A stretch of DNA of 64,000 nucleotides from NCBI GenBank assembly GCA_019058365.1, contig JAHPZE010000007.1:103210-167209 (forward strand), written 5' to 3'. Shown piece by piece: positions 26,847-35,480 of this stretch. Under the pieces are notes generated by a model. It saw only the letters and a program-made list of their open reading frames with translations. It ran no database searches and had not been told where the DNA came from. The position numbers and the translations under genes were made by a program. The first letter of the stretch is position 1, and the number at the start of each line of letters is the position of its first letter. The DNA is from Promethearchaeota archaeon (GTDB taxonomy: Archaea > Asgardarchaeota > Lokiarchaeia > Sigyniarchaeales > SOKP01).

Positions 26847-27824
26847 CTATAAATAATTGGCTTCCTTTAAACTTTCATAAATCCTTTTTCGAACATCTGA
26901 AACTTCTGCTTTAAATTCTAATCCAGTAATTTTTTCATAACTGCTCATGTATCTTTTTGCTAATTCTATTTTAATATTTTCAGAAATTGGAGGAATATCT
27001 TCATCCGGTTTTATATCTGGAAAAATTTCAGGATAAGTATCCATAAGCCATCCTCTAAAAATCTCTTTATCTAAAATGTCAGGACTGTCTCCCTTCTCAA
27101 ACTTTTCTTTATAAGTATCAAGGATCCAGAATCGTGATGAATCTTGAGTGTGAATTTCATCAATAACCATTAATTCACCTTCTTTTAATCCGAATTCATA
27201 TTTAGTATCAACTAAAATAAGCCCGTTCTGTTCACAATATTTTTCTCCGAATTTGAATAACTTAAATGCAGCTTCTTCCATTTCTTCATAGATATCCTTC
27301 TCAACCATTTCTCTTTTTAAGATTTCTTCTTTCGAGAGGTAAATATCATGGCCCGATTCTGCTTTTGTGGATGGTGTTATAACAATTTCATCAAATTTCT
27401 GATTCTTTTTCATTCCTTTAGGAGGCATTATACCAGAAGTGGGTTTTCCTTTATTGTAATCACGCCACATACTTCCCGTTAGATATCCCCTTATGACTAC
27501 TTCAACTGGAACTGTCTTACATTGATGAACAACAGCTACGTTAGGATCTGGAATATCAATAATGTGATTTTTGACAATACCTTTAGTCTTTTCAAACCAG
27601 AAAGATGAAACCTGGTTAAGCATTTGTCCTTTAAATGGAATCGTGGTTATTACTCTATCAAAAGCACTTAGACGATCTGTTGCAATAATTATTCTTTTAT
27701 CTTTTTTTGTATAGTTATCTCTAACTTTTCCTCGATATAATTCCCCTAAGTTAGAAAAGTTTGTTTCTTTTAAGGTGTAGTTTAATTGTTCCCTTATTAT
27801 AGCATCAATATTCTTAGTAACCAT
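26847..27824 (-). CDS. purC: Phosphoribosylaminoimidazole-succinocarboxamide synthase
   Basis: 325 residues from the ATG at 27824 (MVTKNIDAII); an earlier in-frame ATG at 27848 adds eight hydrophobic residues and is unlikely. SAICAR synthase joins aspartate to CAIR with ATP. Signatures: LYRGKVRDNY, ATDRLSAFDRVI, EVVIRGYLTGSMWRDYNKG and LVDTKYEFG, all canonical. It belongs to the longer (eukaryotic and proteobacterial-like) class rather than the 240-residue form. It is upstream of the purSQL cluster, on the same strand. Confidence 0.95.
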   Translation of the reverse strand: MVTKNIDAIIREQLNYTLKETNFSNLGELYRGKVRDNYTKKDKRIIIATDRLSAFDRVITTIPFKGQMLNQVSSFWFEKTKGIVKNHIIDIPDPNVAVVHQCKTVPVEVVIRGYLTGSMWRDYNKGKPTSGIMPPKGMKKNQKFDEIVITPSTKAESGHDIYLSKEEILKREMVEKDIYEEMEEAAFKLFKFGEKYCEQNGLILVDTKYEFGLKEGELMVIDEIHTQDSSRFWILDTYKEKFEKGDSPDILDKEIFRGWLMDTYPEIFPDIKPDEDIPPISENIKIELAKRYMSSYEKITGLEFKAEVSDVRKRIYESLKEANYL

Positions 27825-27886
27825 TTTAAATAATAAAAGAAAAATCACTAAAAATTCTTATTATTAATAAAAAAATAAGATTAACC

Positions 27887-28357
27887 TCAGTCTACATTGA
27901 CTGAAATTCCGCATTTATTACATCTCTTTGTGCCTCGGAATAAGGAGTTACCGCATTCGGGACAGTGATATCTTTTTTCCTCCTCTTCTACCCATTTTTC
28001 AGTTCCTAATTCTTTCCATTGAGGTATTGCCCTTAAAATAACTTTTTTCCCAACAGGAATAGGAAAACGTTCTATAAATTTACAGGGAAAATCATTACAT
28101 TGATAACATCCATCAATTCCTTTACTCTTGATGCAATCTCTGATAGGGCATGTTTGACAATATCCAAATATATTCTCTTGGTTTTCTGCGAGACATCCCG
28201 AACATTTAATATCGTCAACCGTTTTTGAAAACGGTTTGTAGACATCAACAAGTATTTCTTTAAATTTTAAATTATTTTCTCGATCGGCAATATGTATTGC
28301 ACACACACCGCAATATAGCCCACATGGGGCTAATAGAGCTTTATTTATATCTGTCAT
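27887..28357 (-). CDS. DUF3795 protein with C-terminal zinc ribbon
   Basis: 156 residues. DUF3795 proteins are short cysteine-rich proteins with a conserved start, here LLAPCGLYCGVCAIH, followed by CSGC, CPIRDC and GCYQCNDFPC. Twelve or so cysteines suggest metal or Fe-S binding. A separate C-terminal zinc ribbon, CPECG...CNKCG, is fused on. The biochemical role of the family is unknown to me. It lies between purC and a MazG-like gene. Confidence 0.75.
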   Translation of the reverse strand: MTDINKALLAPCGLYCGVCAIHIADRENNLKFKEILVDVYKPFSKTVDDIKCSGCLAENQENIFGYCQTCPIRDCIKSKGIDGCYQCNDFPCKFIERFPIPVGKKVILRAIPQWKELGTEKWVEEEEKRYHCPECGNSLFRGTKRCNKCGISVNVD

Positions 28358-28374
28358 TTTATCATCTCAATTTT

Positions 28375-28749
28375 TTATTTTTTGTAATAAATTCCATTAT
28401 TGAATTCCTTACTTGAATACTTTTTTTTATTCTTTTGCATTTTGTTTGTAAAAATTTGGCTTAAATCCAAATCTAGAGCATTAATCAAACTTATTAGATA
28501 AATGAAAACATCAGCTATTTCCTCTGAAATATTTGTAAGAAGTTTCTTACTATTCCAAATCTCTTCCACTGTGTAATCTCTAAAGAGTAATAATTGAGAT
28601 AATTCTCCCGCTTCACAATTAATAGCTTGAACTAAATTTTTAGGAGTGTGATATCTATTCCAATCACGGGCTTCTACAAATTTTTTTACTTCTTCCTTAA
28701 AAAATGAAATTGTTGTGTCAAGATCATTTAATTTATGATTTTCATTCAT
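28375..28749 (-). CDS. MazG-like nucleotide pyrophosphohydrolase (dCTPase/RS21-C6 type)
   Basis: 124 residues. The all-alpha NTP pyrophosphohydrolase fold is recognised by NCEAGELSQLL (first E-x2-E metal site) and SEEIADVFIYLISL (second E-x2-D site). The preceding RDWNRYHTPKNLVQAI is typical of the RS21-C6/dCTPase group. It hydrolyses non-canonical or excess NTPs to NMP and pyrophosphate, a house-cleaning role. It follows 17 bases upstream of the DUF3795 gene on the same strand. Confidence 0.85.
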   Translation of the reverse strand: MNENHKLNDLDTTISFFKEEVKKFVEARDWNRYHTPKNLVQAINCEAGELSQLLLFRDYTVEEIWNSKKLLTNISEEIADVFIYLISLINALDLDLSQIFTNKMQKNKKKYSSKEFNNGIYYKK

Positions 28750-28790
28750 ATTATATCTATTAGAGTGTTTATGAGAAATTTATGTAATAT

Positions 28791-29621
28791 TTATTTAAGT
28801 TTCCTAATAAAATTACATATTAATTCATTAACTACCTCTTTTCTCTGAGCCGGAGCAAAATGACCTGCCATATCAATAATTTCTAATGTGGAATTTGGAA
28901 TCATATTATGTAATTTTTCAGACATTTGTTCTGGAGCAAAATTATCAAGTCTTCCACCAATAATTAAAGTAGGACAACTAATCCCAGATGGATCATATTC
29001 CTTTATTTCATGTATCATACGGAAAATTTGATCCTCAATTTGCATGTATAAATCATCTTTAGTGAGATTTAATCCCACTAACGTATCTGATAAAGCAGTA
29101 ATTATATAAGGAATTGTCTTATCTAACAACTTTTCAACAGAATTCGCTACTACATCCAAAAAATTCATTCGTATAAAATATGGGAGTAGATTATAAAAGA
29201 TATTCCTTATAACATTATCAATCATTATATACCCTGAATTTAGTAAGATAAGAAATTTAATATTTTCAGGGTGTTTCATTGCAAATCGCTGAGCAATCCC
29301 CCCACCCACTAATGAGTGTCCTATGATGCCGAACTTATCTTTTATCCCCAAGAATTCTAATAAATCCCCTAAATCTCTAATTAAATCATCCCTGAGATTC
29401 TTAGAAAGAATTAATTCCTTTGGATGGTCACTTCGACCATGACCGAGTGCATCAAAAGCGACAACTCTGTAAAATTTTCTTAGTACTTTAATTTGATGTT
29501 TAAAAAAAAATGCAGATGAGGCAAAACCATGCAATAGGATAATAGGACATTTCTGGGATGATTCAGGATTGATGTCCTCGTAATAAAGATTATATCCATC
29601 TTTATTCGTGAAAAAGGGCAT
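28791..29621 (-). CDS. Alpha/beta-hydrolase fold esterase
   Basis: 276 residues. Oxyanion segment LLHGFASSAFF, GHGRSDHP, nucleophile elbow GHSLVGGG (Ser about 103), the acid in GGRLDNFAPE and the histidine in MAGHFAPAQ near the end. All catalytic elements are present and in family order. A cap region of about 60 residues lies between the nucleophile and acid. Substrate unknown. The first gene of a probable leftward operon with the MazG-like and DUF3795 genes. Confidence 0.85.
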   Translation of the reverse strand: MPFFTNKDGYNLYYEDINPESSQKCPIILLHGFASSAFFFKHQIKVLRKFYRVVAFDALGHGRSDHPKELILSKNLRDDLIRDLGDLLEFLGIKDKFGIIGHSLVGGGIAQRFAMKHPENIKFLILLNSGYIMIDNVIRNIFYNLLPYFIRMNFLDVVANSVEKLLDKTIPYIITALSDTLVGLNLTKDDLYMQIEDQIFRMIHEIKEYDPSGISCPTLIIGGRLDNFAPEQMSEKLHNMIPNSTLEIIDMAGHFAPAQRKEVVNELICNFIRKLK

Positions 29622-30426
29622 GGTTATCAGTTTTATCTTTTTAATTAAACATTATACAAATATTTTATGGTGAAGTTAATTAATCAAATCTGAGTAATAT
29701 ATTTTCGATAATGAAAATAATCCATAAATTTAATATTTTTCTACTCAATTTAGAATTAGGATTTTACCTGTGGGCGCCGATTTTATCTAACAGTTTGTAG
29801 ATGATGGGGGATAAGGTACAGCAATAAGGACAAATATACTCTTCTAAAATTACAAAACATTTTAAAATTGAACTAAAAGCTTGGACTTATTTAGAACAAT
29901 ATTCTGGAAACTTATGGGTAAAGGCTTGTTAAGTTCACTAATCTTAGCTGGTATTTTCTTGGATTTTAACATAATTTAGTAAGGATTTTGTTTTTGGGAT
30001 ATGCTATAATTTGTTTTATTTAATTAATTTCAAATGACTGTGTGGGATTAGTAATCTTCGGGTTCGTTGTTTTTATGTGCTGGATTTCCATACACTCATA
30101 ATATCCTCACAGCTATACTAAATTTATGAAGTGTGGGTGAGAAATCTATGATCTTCATGTTATAATACACTCTAAACCTAACCTATAAAAAGAAAAATAA
30201 AAAAAATTAAGATTGATTAAATAGCTTATCAATCAACCTATATACTTTATTGCTTGATTTACAACTGTTAGCATGATTCCTATTCATTGAGCAATCAGAA
30301 CAAGGAGAATTTAGGCAATTGTTCGAAAGAATAAACTTCAAAAAGCTTTTTTTAATAAACATTTTCTTGATACCTCATTTTTTAATTCTAATAATTTTCA
30401 AATATAAAAATAAAAAAAAATGGGAG
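29622..30426. other. 800-base region without an intact gene
   Basis: It marks the change from the housekeeping block to the accessory region. A stop-bounded frame at 29828-29932 (plus strand) ends KAWTYLEQYSGNLWVKAC, which looks like protein and may be a decayed gene end. Two imperfect direct repeats begin GTGTGGG and end ATCTTC (about 30040-30060 and 30132-30157). A hairpin is at 30211-30234. No tRNA fold was found. Confidence 0.4.
30211..30234. repeat. 7-bp inverted repeat (hairpin) left of the small-gene cluster
   Basis: GATTGAT (30211-30217) and ATCAATC (30228-30234) with a 10-base loop. It lies downstream of the leftward small-gene cluster and could be its terminator. Confidence 0.3.
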
Positions 30427-30582
30427 TTAGGATTTAATTTTCTTTACTTTAACAATTTCAAATGAATTAGATATGTATTCTTTGGGGAGTTCTACATTTT
30501 CAGCTTTAATAACTGCCTCTTGTTTGTTCTTGACTTCAAAAATGTATTCCAAATTTACATTCACAATAACGCTATATTTCAT
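30427..30582 (-). CDS. Small protein of the 30.4-33.6 kb cluster, 51 aa
   Basis: 51 residues beginning MKYSVIVNVNLEYIFEVKNK, with an alternating beta pattern, then AVIKAENVELPKEYISNSFEIV and a lysine-rich end. The pattern (short beta hairpin, helix, VKVKKI tail) is like small proteins of archaeal mobile elements. It is the last gene of a leftward cluster, seven bases after the gene at 30590. Confidence 0.55.
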   Translation of the reverse strand: MKYSVIVNVNLEYIFEVKNKQEAVIKAENVELPKEYISNSFEIVKVKKIKS

Positions 30583-30589
30583 CTGGTTT

Positions 30590-30790
30590 TCACCATGATA
30601 ATTTGCCTTCTTTGATTAAAATATTGATAAACAGAGCTTTATCCTCATTTGAGAGGTCTTTGAATTTCTTTTGATAGTCGGGGGATAACTGCTGTTCTAC
30701 TATCTCAAAACGGGAGGGGTGAAATAAGGGATCATACAGCTCACTTTCATCATCTTTTCTGGTTTTGGGTTTTTTCATTTTTGATTTCAC
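30590..30790 (-). CDS. Small basic/charged cluster protein, 66 aa
   Basis: 66 residues. A basic start (MKSKMKKPKTRK) is followed by an acidic helix and FHPSRFEIVEQQLSPDYQKK, ending in a helical hairpin (LSNEDKALFINILIKEGKL). A ribosome-site-like AAGAGTGTGAAAT precedes the ATG. No family recognised. Confidence 0.55.
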   Translation of the reverse strand: MKSKMKKPKTRKDDESELYDPLFHPSRFEIVEQQLSPDYQKKFKDLSNEDKALFINILIKEGKLSW

Positions 30791-30813
30791 ACTCTTGTTA
30801 TAATTAAATAAAA

Positions 30814-30999
30814 TTAAAAGGGGAGAGGTTCTCCCTTTCGGATTTGGACATGAATTATTATATTTACCCTAATGATCATCAGGGTAAGAATGCATTTTTG
30901 GAGTTTTGATTTGGATTCGAAGCGATCACTTCTCAGATCATCATATAATGTAAAAAGGTACTCCAATCCTAACGAGCTTAATTTTGGCTTTCTGTTCAT
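30814..30999 (-). CDS. Small cluster protein, 61 aa
   Basis: 61 residues, MNRKPKLSSLGLEYLFTLYDD..., with a hydrophobic second half (CILTLMIIRVNIIIHV) that may be a buried helix or membrane-associated. Preceded by GAGGCATTAAAAAA. No family recognised. Confidence 0.45.
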   Translation of the reverse strand: MNRKPKLSSLGLEYLFTLYDDLRSDRFESKSKLQKCILTLMIIRVNIIIHVQIRKGEPLPF

Positions 31000-31024
31000 T
31001 TTTTTAATGCCTCATTTTTGGTTT

Positions 31025-31225
31025 TTAATAGATGGTTAATTCCTCAAATTCGGATTTATTGAGATTTAATTTGTGAAAGTCAATCTCATTGTAAAAAAAT
31101 ACTAACAAGGATCGAGATTTAGTTAATGCTAAAATGCATAGGGATTGAGCTTGGTCGTGGTTTTCACACTTTGTAATAGTCTTATTATCATAATTTACTA
31201 CATAATAGCACATTTTCTTTATCAC
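31025..31225 (-). CDS. Small cluster protein, 66 aa
   Basis: 66 residues, beginning MIKKMCYYVVNYDNKTITK, then a helix with HDQAQSLCILALTKSRSLL, and a C-terminus FYNEIDFHKLNLNKSEFEEL. A good ribosome site GGATGTGATAAAG stands 5-17 bases before the ATG. Function unknown. Confidence 0.55.
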   Translation of the reverse strand: MIKKMCYYVVNYDNKTITKCENHDQAQSLCILALTKSRSLLVFFYNEIDFHKLNLNKSEFEELTIY

Positions 31226-31245
31226 ATCCTTTATTTTAAAAAAAA

Positions 31246-31509
31246 TTAAAAAAATAATTGCTCAAATTGTTTGAGCTTACCATTTACAGAGTCGGCATGA
31301 TTCTCCAGTTCATCTTTAAGCATGATTAAATATTCTCTAATTTGCTTGTATTTTTCTTGAGAGATCTTCTGTTCTCCGTTTTGAATCTCCATTACTTCTA
31401 CTGTATCAAGATTAGAGATAGTTTCATAAATTTCATGTTGCATTTGCTCAGGCGTGAGATCTAAATTGGGTTCACTACTCCACACAGTTATAACAAATTG
31501 TTTTTTCAC
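31246..31509 (-). CDS. Small cluster protein, 87 aa
   Basis: 87 residues: a beta start (KKQFVITVWSSE), an acidic middle and a C-terminal coiled coil (QIREYLIMLKDELENHADSV). It is preceded by AGAAGTGAAAACC, a ribosome-site variant. No family recognised. Confidence 0.55.
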   Translation of the reverse strand: MKKQFVITVWSSEPNLDLTPEQMQHEIYETISNLDTVEVMEIQNGEQKISQEKYKQIREYLIMLKDELENHADSVNGKLKQFEQLFF

Positions 31510-31546
31510 TTTTGGTTTTCACTTCTTTTTTTTTTTAAATTTTATG

Positions 31547-31723
31547 TTAATCTATAATTTCAATAATTTTGAGAAATTGGGGGGAGCTGCGGTCTTGAAA
31601 TTGATAAATGTAGATATTTCCCTTTCCCGAAGTCATCGAGCAGATACAACTTATAGCGTTCTCAATAGTATCCGCACTGCAACACAAATGGTTGCTATTT
31701 TCCCATCGTGCCTCATATCCCAT
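31547..31723 (-). CDS. Small cluster protein, 58 aa, overlapping its upstream gene
   Basis: 58 residues, MGYEARWENSNHLCCSADTI..., ending FLKIIEIID. Its start overlaps the end of the 125-residue gene by 11 bases, the compact style of viral operons. It contains three or four cysteines near the start. This strand is preferred over the plus-strand frame covering the same bases because strand, spacing and overlap fit the cluster. Confidence 0.5.
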   Translation of the reverse strand: MGYEARWENSNHLCCSADTIENAISCICSMTSGKGNIYIYQFQDRSSPQFLKIIEIID

Positions 31724-32090
31724 CTTTATTCATCTCCTCTGTTTGTGGTGTTAGTTCTGGATCTGGCGTTCCAATATGGATCAAATTAGAAAAATATTTA
31801 GAATCACAGTTATAGCATACTGCTTGACGGATATAATTGACATCTGGATTTTCTCCAAGTTCAATTAATAGAGGCACTTTCTCATTTTCAATAGGACTAT
31901 TACAGCTATCGCAAATAATTAAATCGTTAGGGATTGGAATTTCAGTAAATAACTTCTCGATTCCTTCTGAGAAATCAAACATTTTCATGGAACGATTTTG
32001 GAAAAAGGAATCGGTTCGAGAGGCATAATAAATAAAAGTATCAGGAAGCTGGTCTAAATTTTGCGGTCCTTTTACTAATTTTCTTTCCAT
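31713..32090 (-). CDS. Cluster protein with zinc-ribbon-like cysteines, 125 aa
   Basis: 125 residues. CDSCNSPIENEK near residue 60 and VCYNCDSKYF near 92 form a split CxxC...CxxC zinc-binding pair. The N-terminus is KLVKGPQNLDQLP and the last 15 residues are acidic. The zinc ribbon suggests a DNA-binding or regulatory role in the element. Ribosome-site-like GAGAGGGATAA precedes the start. Confidence 0.6.
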   Translation of the reverse strand: MERKLVKGPQNLDQLPDTFIYYASRTDSFFQNRSMKMFDFSEGIEKLFTEIPIPNDLIICDSCNSPIENEKVPLLIELGENPDVNYIRQAVCYNCDSKYFSNLIHIGTPDPELTPQTEEMNKDGI

Positions 32091-32105
32091 AATTTTTTAT
32101 CCCTC

Positions 32106-32303
32106 TCATACATTTCTTAGATGATCATATACTTCTTTCATAACCTTATCATAAAGGTCTTTATTAGTTAGGATTCTGAGAAGAAAGGTATTCGAATCTT
32201 CCATTAACTGCTTAATCTCATCATCGGTTAAGTTATGTTCCCGTATATAGTCGGCAAATACCTTATTCTTCTCTATTAATTCCAAATACTCATTTTTCAT
32301 CAT
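32106..32303 (-). CDS. Small helical cluster protein, 65 aa
   Basis: 65 residues, entirely helical and acidic (MMKNEYLELIEKNKVFADYI..., HNLTDDEIKQLMEDS). The near-perfect ribosome site GGAAGTGAT precedes the ATG by about 9 bases. No family recognised. Confidence 0.55.
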   Translation of the reverse strand: MMKNEYLELIEKNKVFADYIREHNLTDDEIKQLMEDSNTFLLRILTNKDLYDKVMKEVYDHLRNV

Positions 32304-32339
32304 TTTTTTTTATCACTTCCTTTTTTTTAATTTTTAATT

Positions 32340-32882
32340 TTAAATAAAATCTAATAGGCTGGTGTTCTGCCTTGAAATTATTTTTTTATTGATGGCAATA
32401 TGCGACTCAACAAGAGATTGAGATTGAGATTGAGATTTCGAGTCTAACAGTTTAATTGCATCATGGATTAACATCTTTTCTTTAGCTACTTCATCGGCAC
32501 GGTTGTAAATTCGGCATTTTCGCTGAGTGCGTTCATCTGGTCTCCGAGCTGACCATTTATGCATAAGTTCCGTACTTTCTTTTTGAAGCTTGGCTAACTC
32601 TTTAAGAAGTTGTTCCCTAGTAAGTGAGCCATATAACCGCTGTATGAGATCATTTCTTTTTTTGGTGCTTTCTTCGGTTTCTTTTTCAAATTTGGCTTTC
32701 AAACGAATGTATTTCTTTTCAAACATAGGCACAAACTCGATAAGGTCGGAAAAATCGTTTTTTTCTTTTGCGATTTGTAAGCCTTTTCTGAGGATTCCGA
32801 TTGAACTTCTTTCCAAAATTCCCTTATTGGTGTTAATAAGGTTTTCTGCTCTCTGGATTAACTCTTTCTCTTTTTTGTTCAT
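32340..32882 (-). CDS. Coiled-coil cluster protein, 180 aa
   Basis: 180 residues, helical and highly charged. Two long helices with KKEKELIQRAENLINTNKG and KRNDLIQRLYGSLTREQLL; a basic stretch SARRPDERTQRKCR near the middle; and a SQSQSQS linker near residue 155. Reminiscent of scaffold or DNA-binding proteins of mobile elements. Ribosome site AAAGTGATAA upstream. Confidence 0.6.
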   Translation of the reverse strand: MNKKEKELIQRAENLINTNKGILERSSIGILRKGLQIAKEKNDFSDLIEFVPMFEKKYIRLKAKFEKETEESTKKRNDLIQRLYGSLTREQLLKELAKLQKESTELMHKWSARRPDERTQRKCRIYNRADEVAKEKMLIHDAIKLLDSKSQSQSQSLVESHIAINKKIISRQNTSLLDFI

Positions 32883-32924
32883 TTTTTTATCACTTTAAAA
32901 AAAATAAATATTAAATTTGGGGTT

Positions 32925-33269
32925 TTAATTCCAACGTTCTGGAAATATTGGATTTTTGTTATATGTCTTTTTTATATATTCCTTAATCTCGTCGAGTGAG
33001 TTAAACATCTTGATTTCTCCATAACAATTTCTCCCTTCATAATAATAAATGTCTAAATACCATCTGCTTGTATGAAGTCGCTGACTCTCTCCATGATGGT
33101 ATCCAATTGCTAAATGAACTTCCTTCTCGGTTTGTCTAAAGTCTTGGGTTTCGGACACAATAAATCTTTCGGGTTCTTTCATGTGTAAACAGGGGTATTC
33201 GGCTTTTTCCCATGCTCTGTTCTCAAACATTAAGGTTTCCAAACTTTTAGTTTCCATTCTTAACATCAC
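32925..33269 (-). CDS. Unidentified cluster protein, 114 aa
   Basis: 114 residues if the GTG at 33269 is used, overlapping the upstream gene by four bases; ATG codons at 33266 and 33257 are alternatives. Alpha/beta composition with many aromatic and histidine residues (HLAIGYHHGESQRLHTSRWYLDI). No family recognised. The overlap indicates coupled translation with the 96-residue gene. Confidence 0.55.
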   Translation of the reverse strand: MMLRMETKSLETLMFENRAWEKAEYPCLHMKEPERFIVSETQDFRQTEKEVHLAIGYHHGESQRLHTSRWYLDIYYYEGRNCYGEIKMFNSLDEIKEYIKKTYNKNPIFPERWN

Positions 33270-33556
33270 ATTTTTTTACTTTGGTTTTTATTTATTGCTC
33301 TAAGTCTTAAGAGATAGCTTTTCTCAAGTTGGGCATATATTTTAAACACTAAGGCGTTAAGGGTTTCCAATTGGCTAATTTCTTGGGATATTTTGTGGCT
33401 TTCTGATCCTCTGTTATTTCTCTTATAGCTTGTGAGATATTGAAGGGAATCTAAAATGAAATTGTGGACTTCTTCAAGTAATTTCGTATTGCGTTTTAGC
33501 TTTGCTTGTTTTAACAGTTCGGTTAATCTCTCTATTGTATTCAAGCTTGCTATCAC
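33266..33556 (-). CDS. First gene of the small-gene cluster, 96 aa helical protein
   Basis: 96 residues, helical throughout (LNTIERLTELLKQAKLKRN..., SYLLRLRAINKNQSKKM), probably a dimeric coiled coil. It is the promoter-proximal gene of the leftward cluster; a TATA-like TTTAAATAAG on the minus strand lies near 33595-33605. No family recognised. Confidence 0.55.
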   Translation of the reverse strand: MIASLNTIERLTELLKQAKLKRNTKLLEEVHNFILDSLQYLTSYKRNNRGSESHKISQEISQLETLNALVFKIYAQLEKSYLLRLRAINKNQSKKM

Positions 33557-33931
33557 TTAAGACTTTTATTTTTGGTATGAGAAATAATCATAATTCTTAT
33601 TTAAATGAAATTGGGCTTAAGAATTACTGAACATCAATTAGAGGGCTTCTATTATTAAAGATTAGACAATTTAAGAGGTGAATTGTGGTCTATTTCTATA
33701 AGGCTTAGGGGGTTGGGTATGTTGAGAAGTTGCTCCAGCAATTAAATCACTCCCTCAAAATATTCTTAACGAATACCTAACAAATCCTCAAATGTTAAAA
33801 ATTAATGAAATAATTATGAAAGCTCTAAAATGTGAAGAATAATTGAATTTAATAATTTAAATGAGCTTTTTATACCTATGATAATCTAGCCAATTCCAAA
33901 AAAGTCTTTTACTAAAAGCAGGAGAACAAAT
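33557..33931. other. Divergent region with a possible decayed gene end
   Basis: It carries the promoters for the leftward cluster and the rightward 515-residue gene. A stop-bounded plus-strand frame at 33726-33842 reads EVAPAIKSLPQNILNEYL and continues to KALKCEE before a stop, which looks like the C-terminus of a lost protein. No intact gene. Confidence 0.3.
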
Positions 33932-35479
33932 GTGGAAACACGAAAGGCATTTGAAAAAGTTCGAAGTTTTGTAGATTGGGAATATAAAGAGAAACGCCCT
34001 AAATCTGTTAAGGCATTGCGTGTAAAAAGTAAAACAGCATTTACCATAGGAGCACTCCCTGACTATCAAATGAGAAGTCATGGACCCATAATTTTTGTTG
34101 TTGTCTCCGATTATGGAGATAATCTAACAGTATATTTCTTTAATCGCTTTGGAGATAAGTTAGGAAGTAAGAAATATGAGTCTACTCCTAAATTTAGAAA
34201 AGAATTAGCAAAGTCTACTACCTTAAAATACCATCTGCCTAAAGAAGAAAAAATAATATATGAAGATACTACTTCTGTTCTCCAAAAAGAATTCTCTAAA
34301 CTACATCAACAACTTAATCATAAACTAGGAATTTCTTATAAATATCCATATGCTCCATTAGTGGATAATACCCTAAAATTTACAGTAAATAGTAGGTGTG
34401 GATGCAAAAAAATAAAAAATGAGCTACATATTCCTTCTGATTTGAAAGAAAAAGGATATTTCGAAATTACAGCTATATTTGAATGGTTTCATTCATATCT
34501 TATGCTTATCATCTCAACAACTGAAGATGCAAACAATGAGCTCATAATATCCGAATTATCACTATTATTAAGTGCAGTATATATTCCTGAACATGCAAAA
34601 AATATCTTAAAACTAATAAATATTGACTATAAAATCGAGATACGAGGACAGCAATTCAATTTAACACAATCCATGAAAACTGTATTAACTTCTCTAACTG
34701 AAATTCCTCAAATGCAAAAATCAGAATTGAGATTTTTATTGAAACGATATATAGGAGTATTAGAATTATTAAAGAAATATGAAATACAATTTTCTCTTAT
34801 TGAAATCATACAATTATTCGTTCATTCTTGCGAAGTATTCAATTCGAATAATGATACTTATGTTCTTTATAATAGTAAAGAGGAAGATATTACCGGTTAC
34901 TTTTATTTCAGGATTTTCTCACGATCACTTGAATTGGCAAAACAGCTCGAAATGGAAGAATTGGCATATAAAACGTTCTTTTTCACTACTATTTTTGGAT
35001 TAACCATTTTAGATTCAAAGGAAATTGAAACTATAGATAAGTCTTTAACAGAAATAATTGATAATACACAATCAATGATGAATAATCCAATAGTTTACTC
35101 ACAAATAGGAAAAATCGATAATCTTGCTTCAGATATACTTTCTAAATACATCGTATCTCAACTTTCTCTAAATATACAACATGCAATAGAAGGTAATGCT
35201 CTAAATGTAATATTGGAAATTCAAAATCCTACCAATTATCCTCTTCAGGATTTTAGCTATAAATTATCATGGAAACCACAAAATAGGATAATGCTAACAA
35301 CCTCAACTGATATATCAAAATCTCGAGATCTACACGAAAGATTAAAAAGAAATTATTTGTTTGATATTCAAAATAGAGGTTTAATTACCATATCATGTGT
35401 AATTGCTTTTAATGACCCTTTAATTTCTGAAAAAATAATAAAAAAATCTGTCATTCTTGATAAAATAAATATTAATTAA
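33932..35479 (+). CDS. Unidentified 515-residue protein
   Basis: 515 residues from a GTG start supported by AGGAGA nine bases upstream. The first 110 residues look like a beta-rich domain (GPIIFVVVSDYGDNLTVYFF); a CGCK pair is near residue 151. Residues about 200-430 are helical, and the C-terminal 90 residues form a beta-sandwich-like domain (LSLNIQHAIEGNALNVILEI, NPTNYPLQDFSYKLSW), typical of an adhesion or trafficking ear-type module. No signal or transmembrane helix, so it is cytoplasmic. Not recognised as a named family. Its two bases before a small downstream gene suggest an operon. Confidence 0.55.
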   Translation: METRKAFEKVRSFVDWEYKEKRPKSVKALRVKSKTAFTIGALPDYQMRSHGPIIFVVVSDYGDNLTVYFFNRFGDKLGSKKYESTPKFRKELAKSTTLKYHLPKEEKIIYEDTTSVLQKEFSKLHQQLNHKLGISYKYPYAPLVDNTLKFTVNSRCGCKKIKNELHIPSDLKEKGYFEITAIFEWFHSYLMLIISTTEDANNELIISELSLLLSAVYIPEHAKNILKLINIDYKIEIRGQQFNLTQSMKTVLTSLTEIPQMQKSELRFLLKRYIGVLELLKKYEIQFSLIEIIQLFVHSCEVFNSNNDTYVLYNSKEEDITGYFYFRIFSRSLELAKQLEMEELAYKTFFFTTIFGLTILDSKEIETIDKSLTEIIDNTQSMMNNPIVYSQIGKIDNLASDILSKYIVSQLSLNIQHAIEGNALNVILEIQNPTNYPLQDFSYKLSWKPQNRIMLTTSTDISKSRDLHERLKRNYLFDIQNRGLITISCVIAFNDPLISEKIIKKSVILDKININ

Positions 35480-35480
35480 A

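Noticed and set aside
29780..30160. A tRNA gene as integration site
   Set aside because: A GGTTCG near 30059 suggested a T-loop, but no matching acceptor, D or anticodon stems could be built.
30030..30160. CRISPR-like direct repeats
   Set aside because: Only two imperfect copies, no regular spacing and no cas genes.
31454..31789. Plus-strand open frame of 111 codons
   Set aside because: It overlaps two minus-strand genes whose strand, spacing and ribosome sites fit the cluster; the plus frame has no support.
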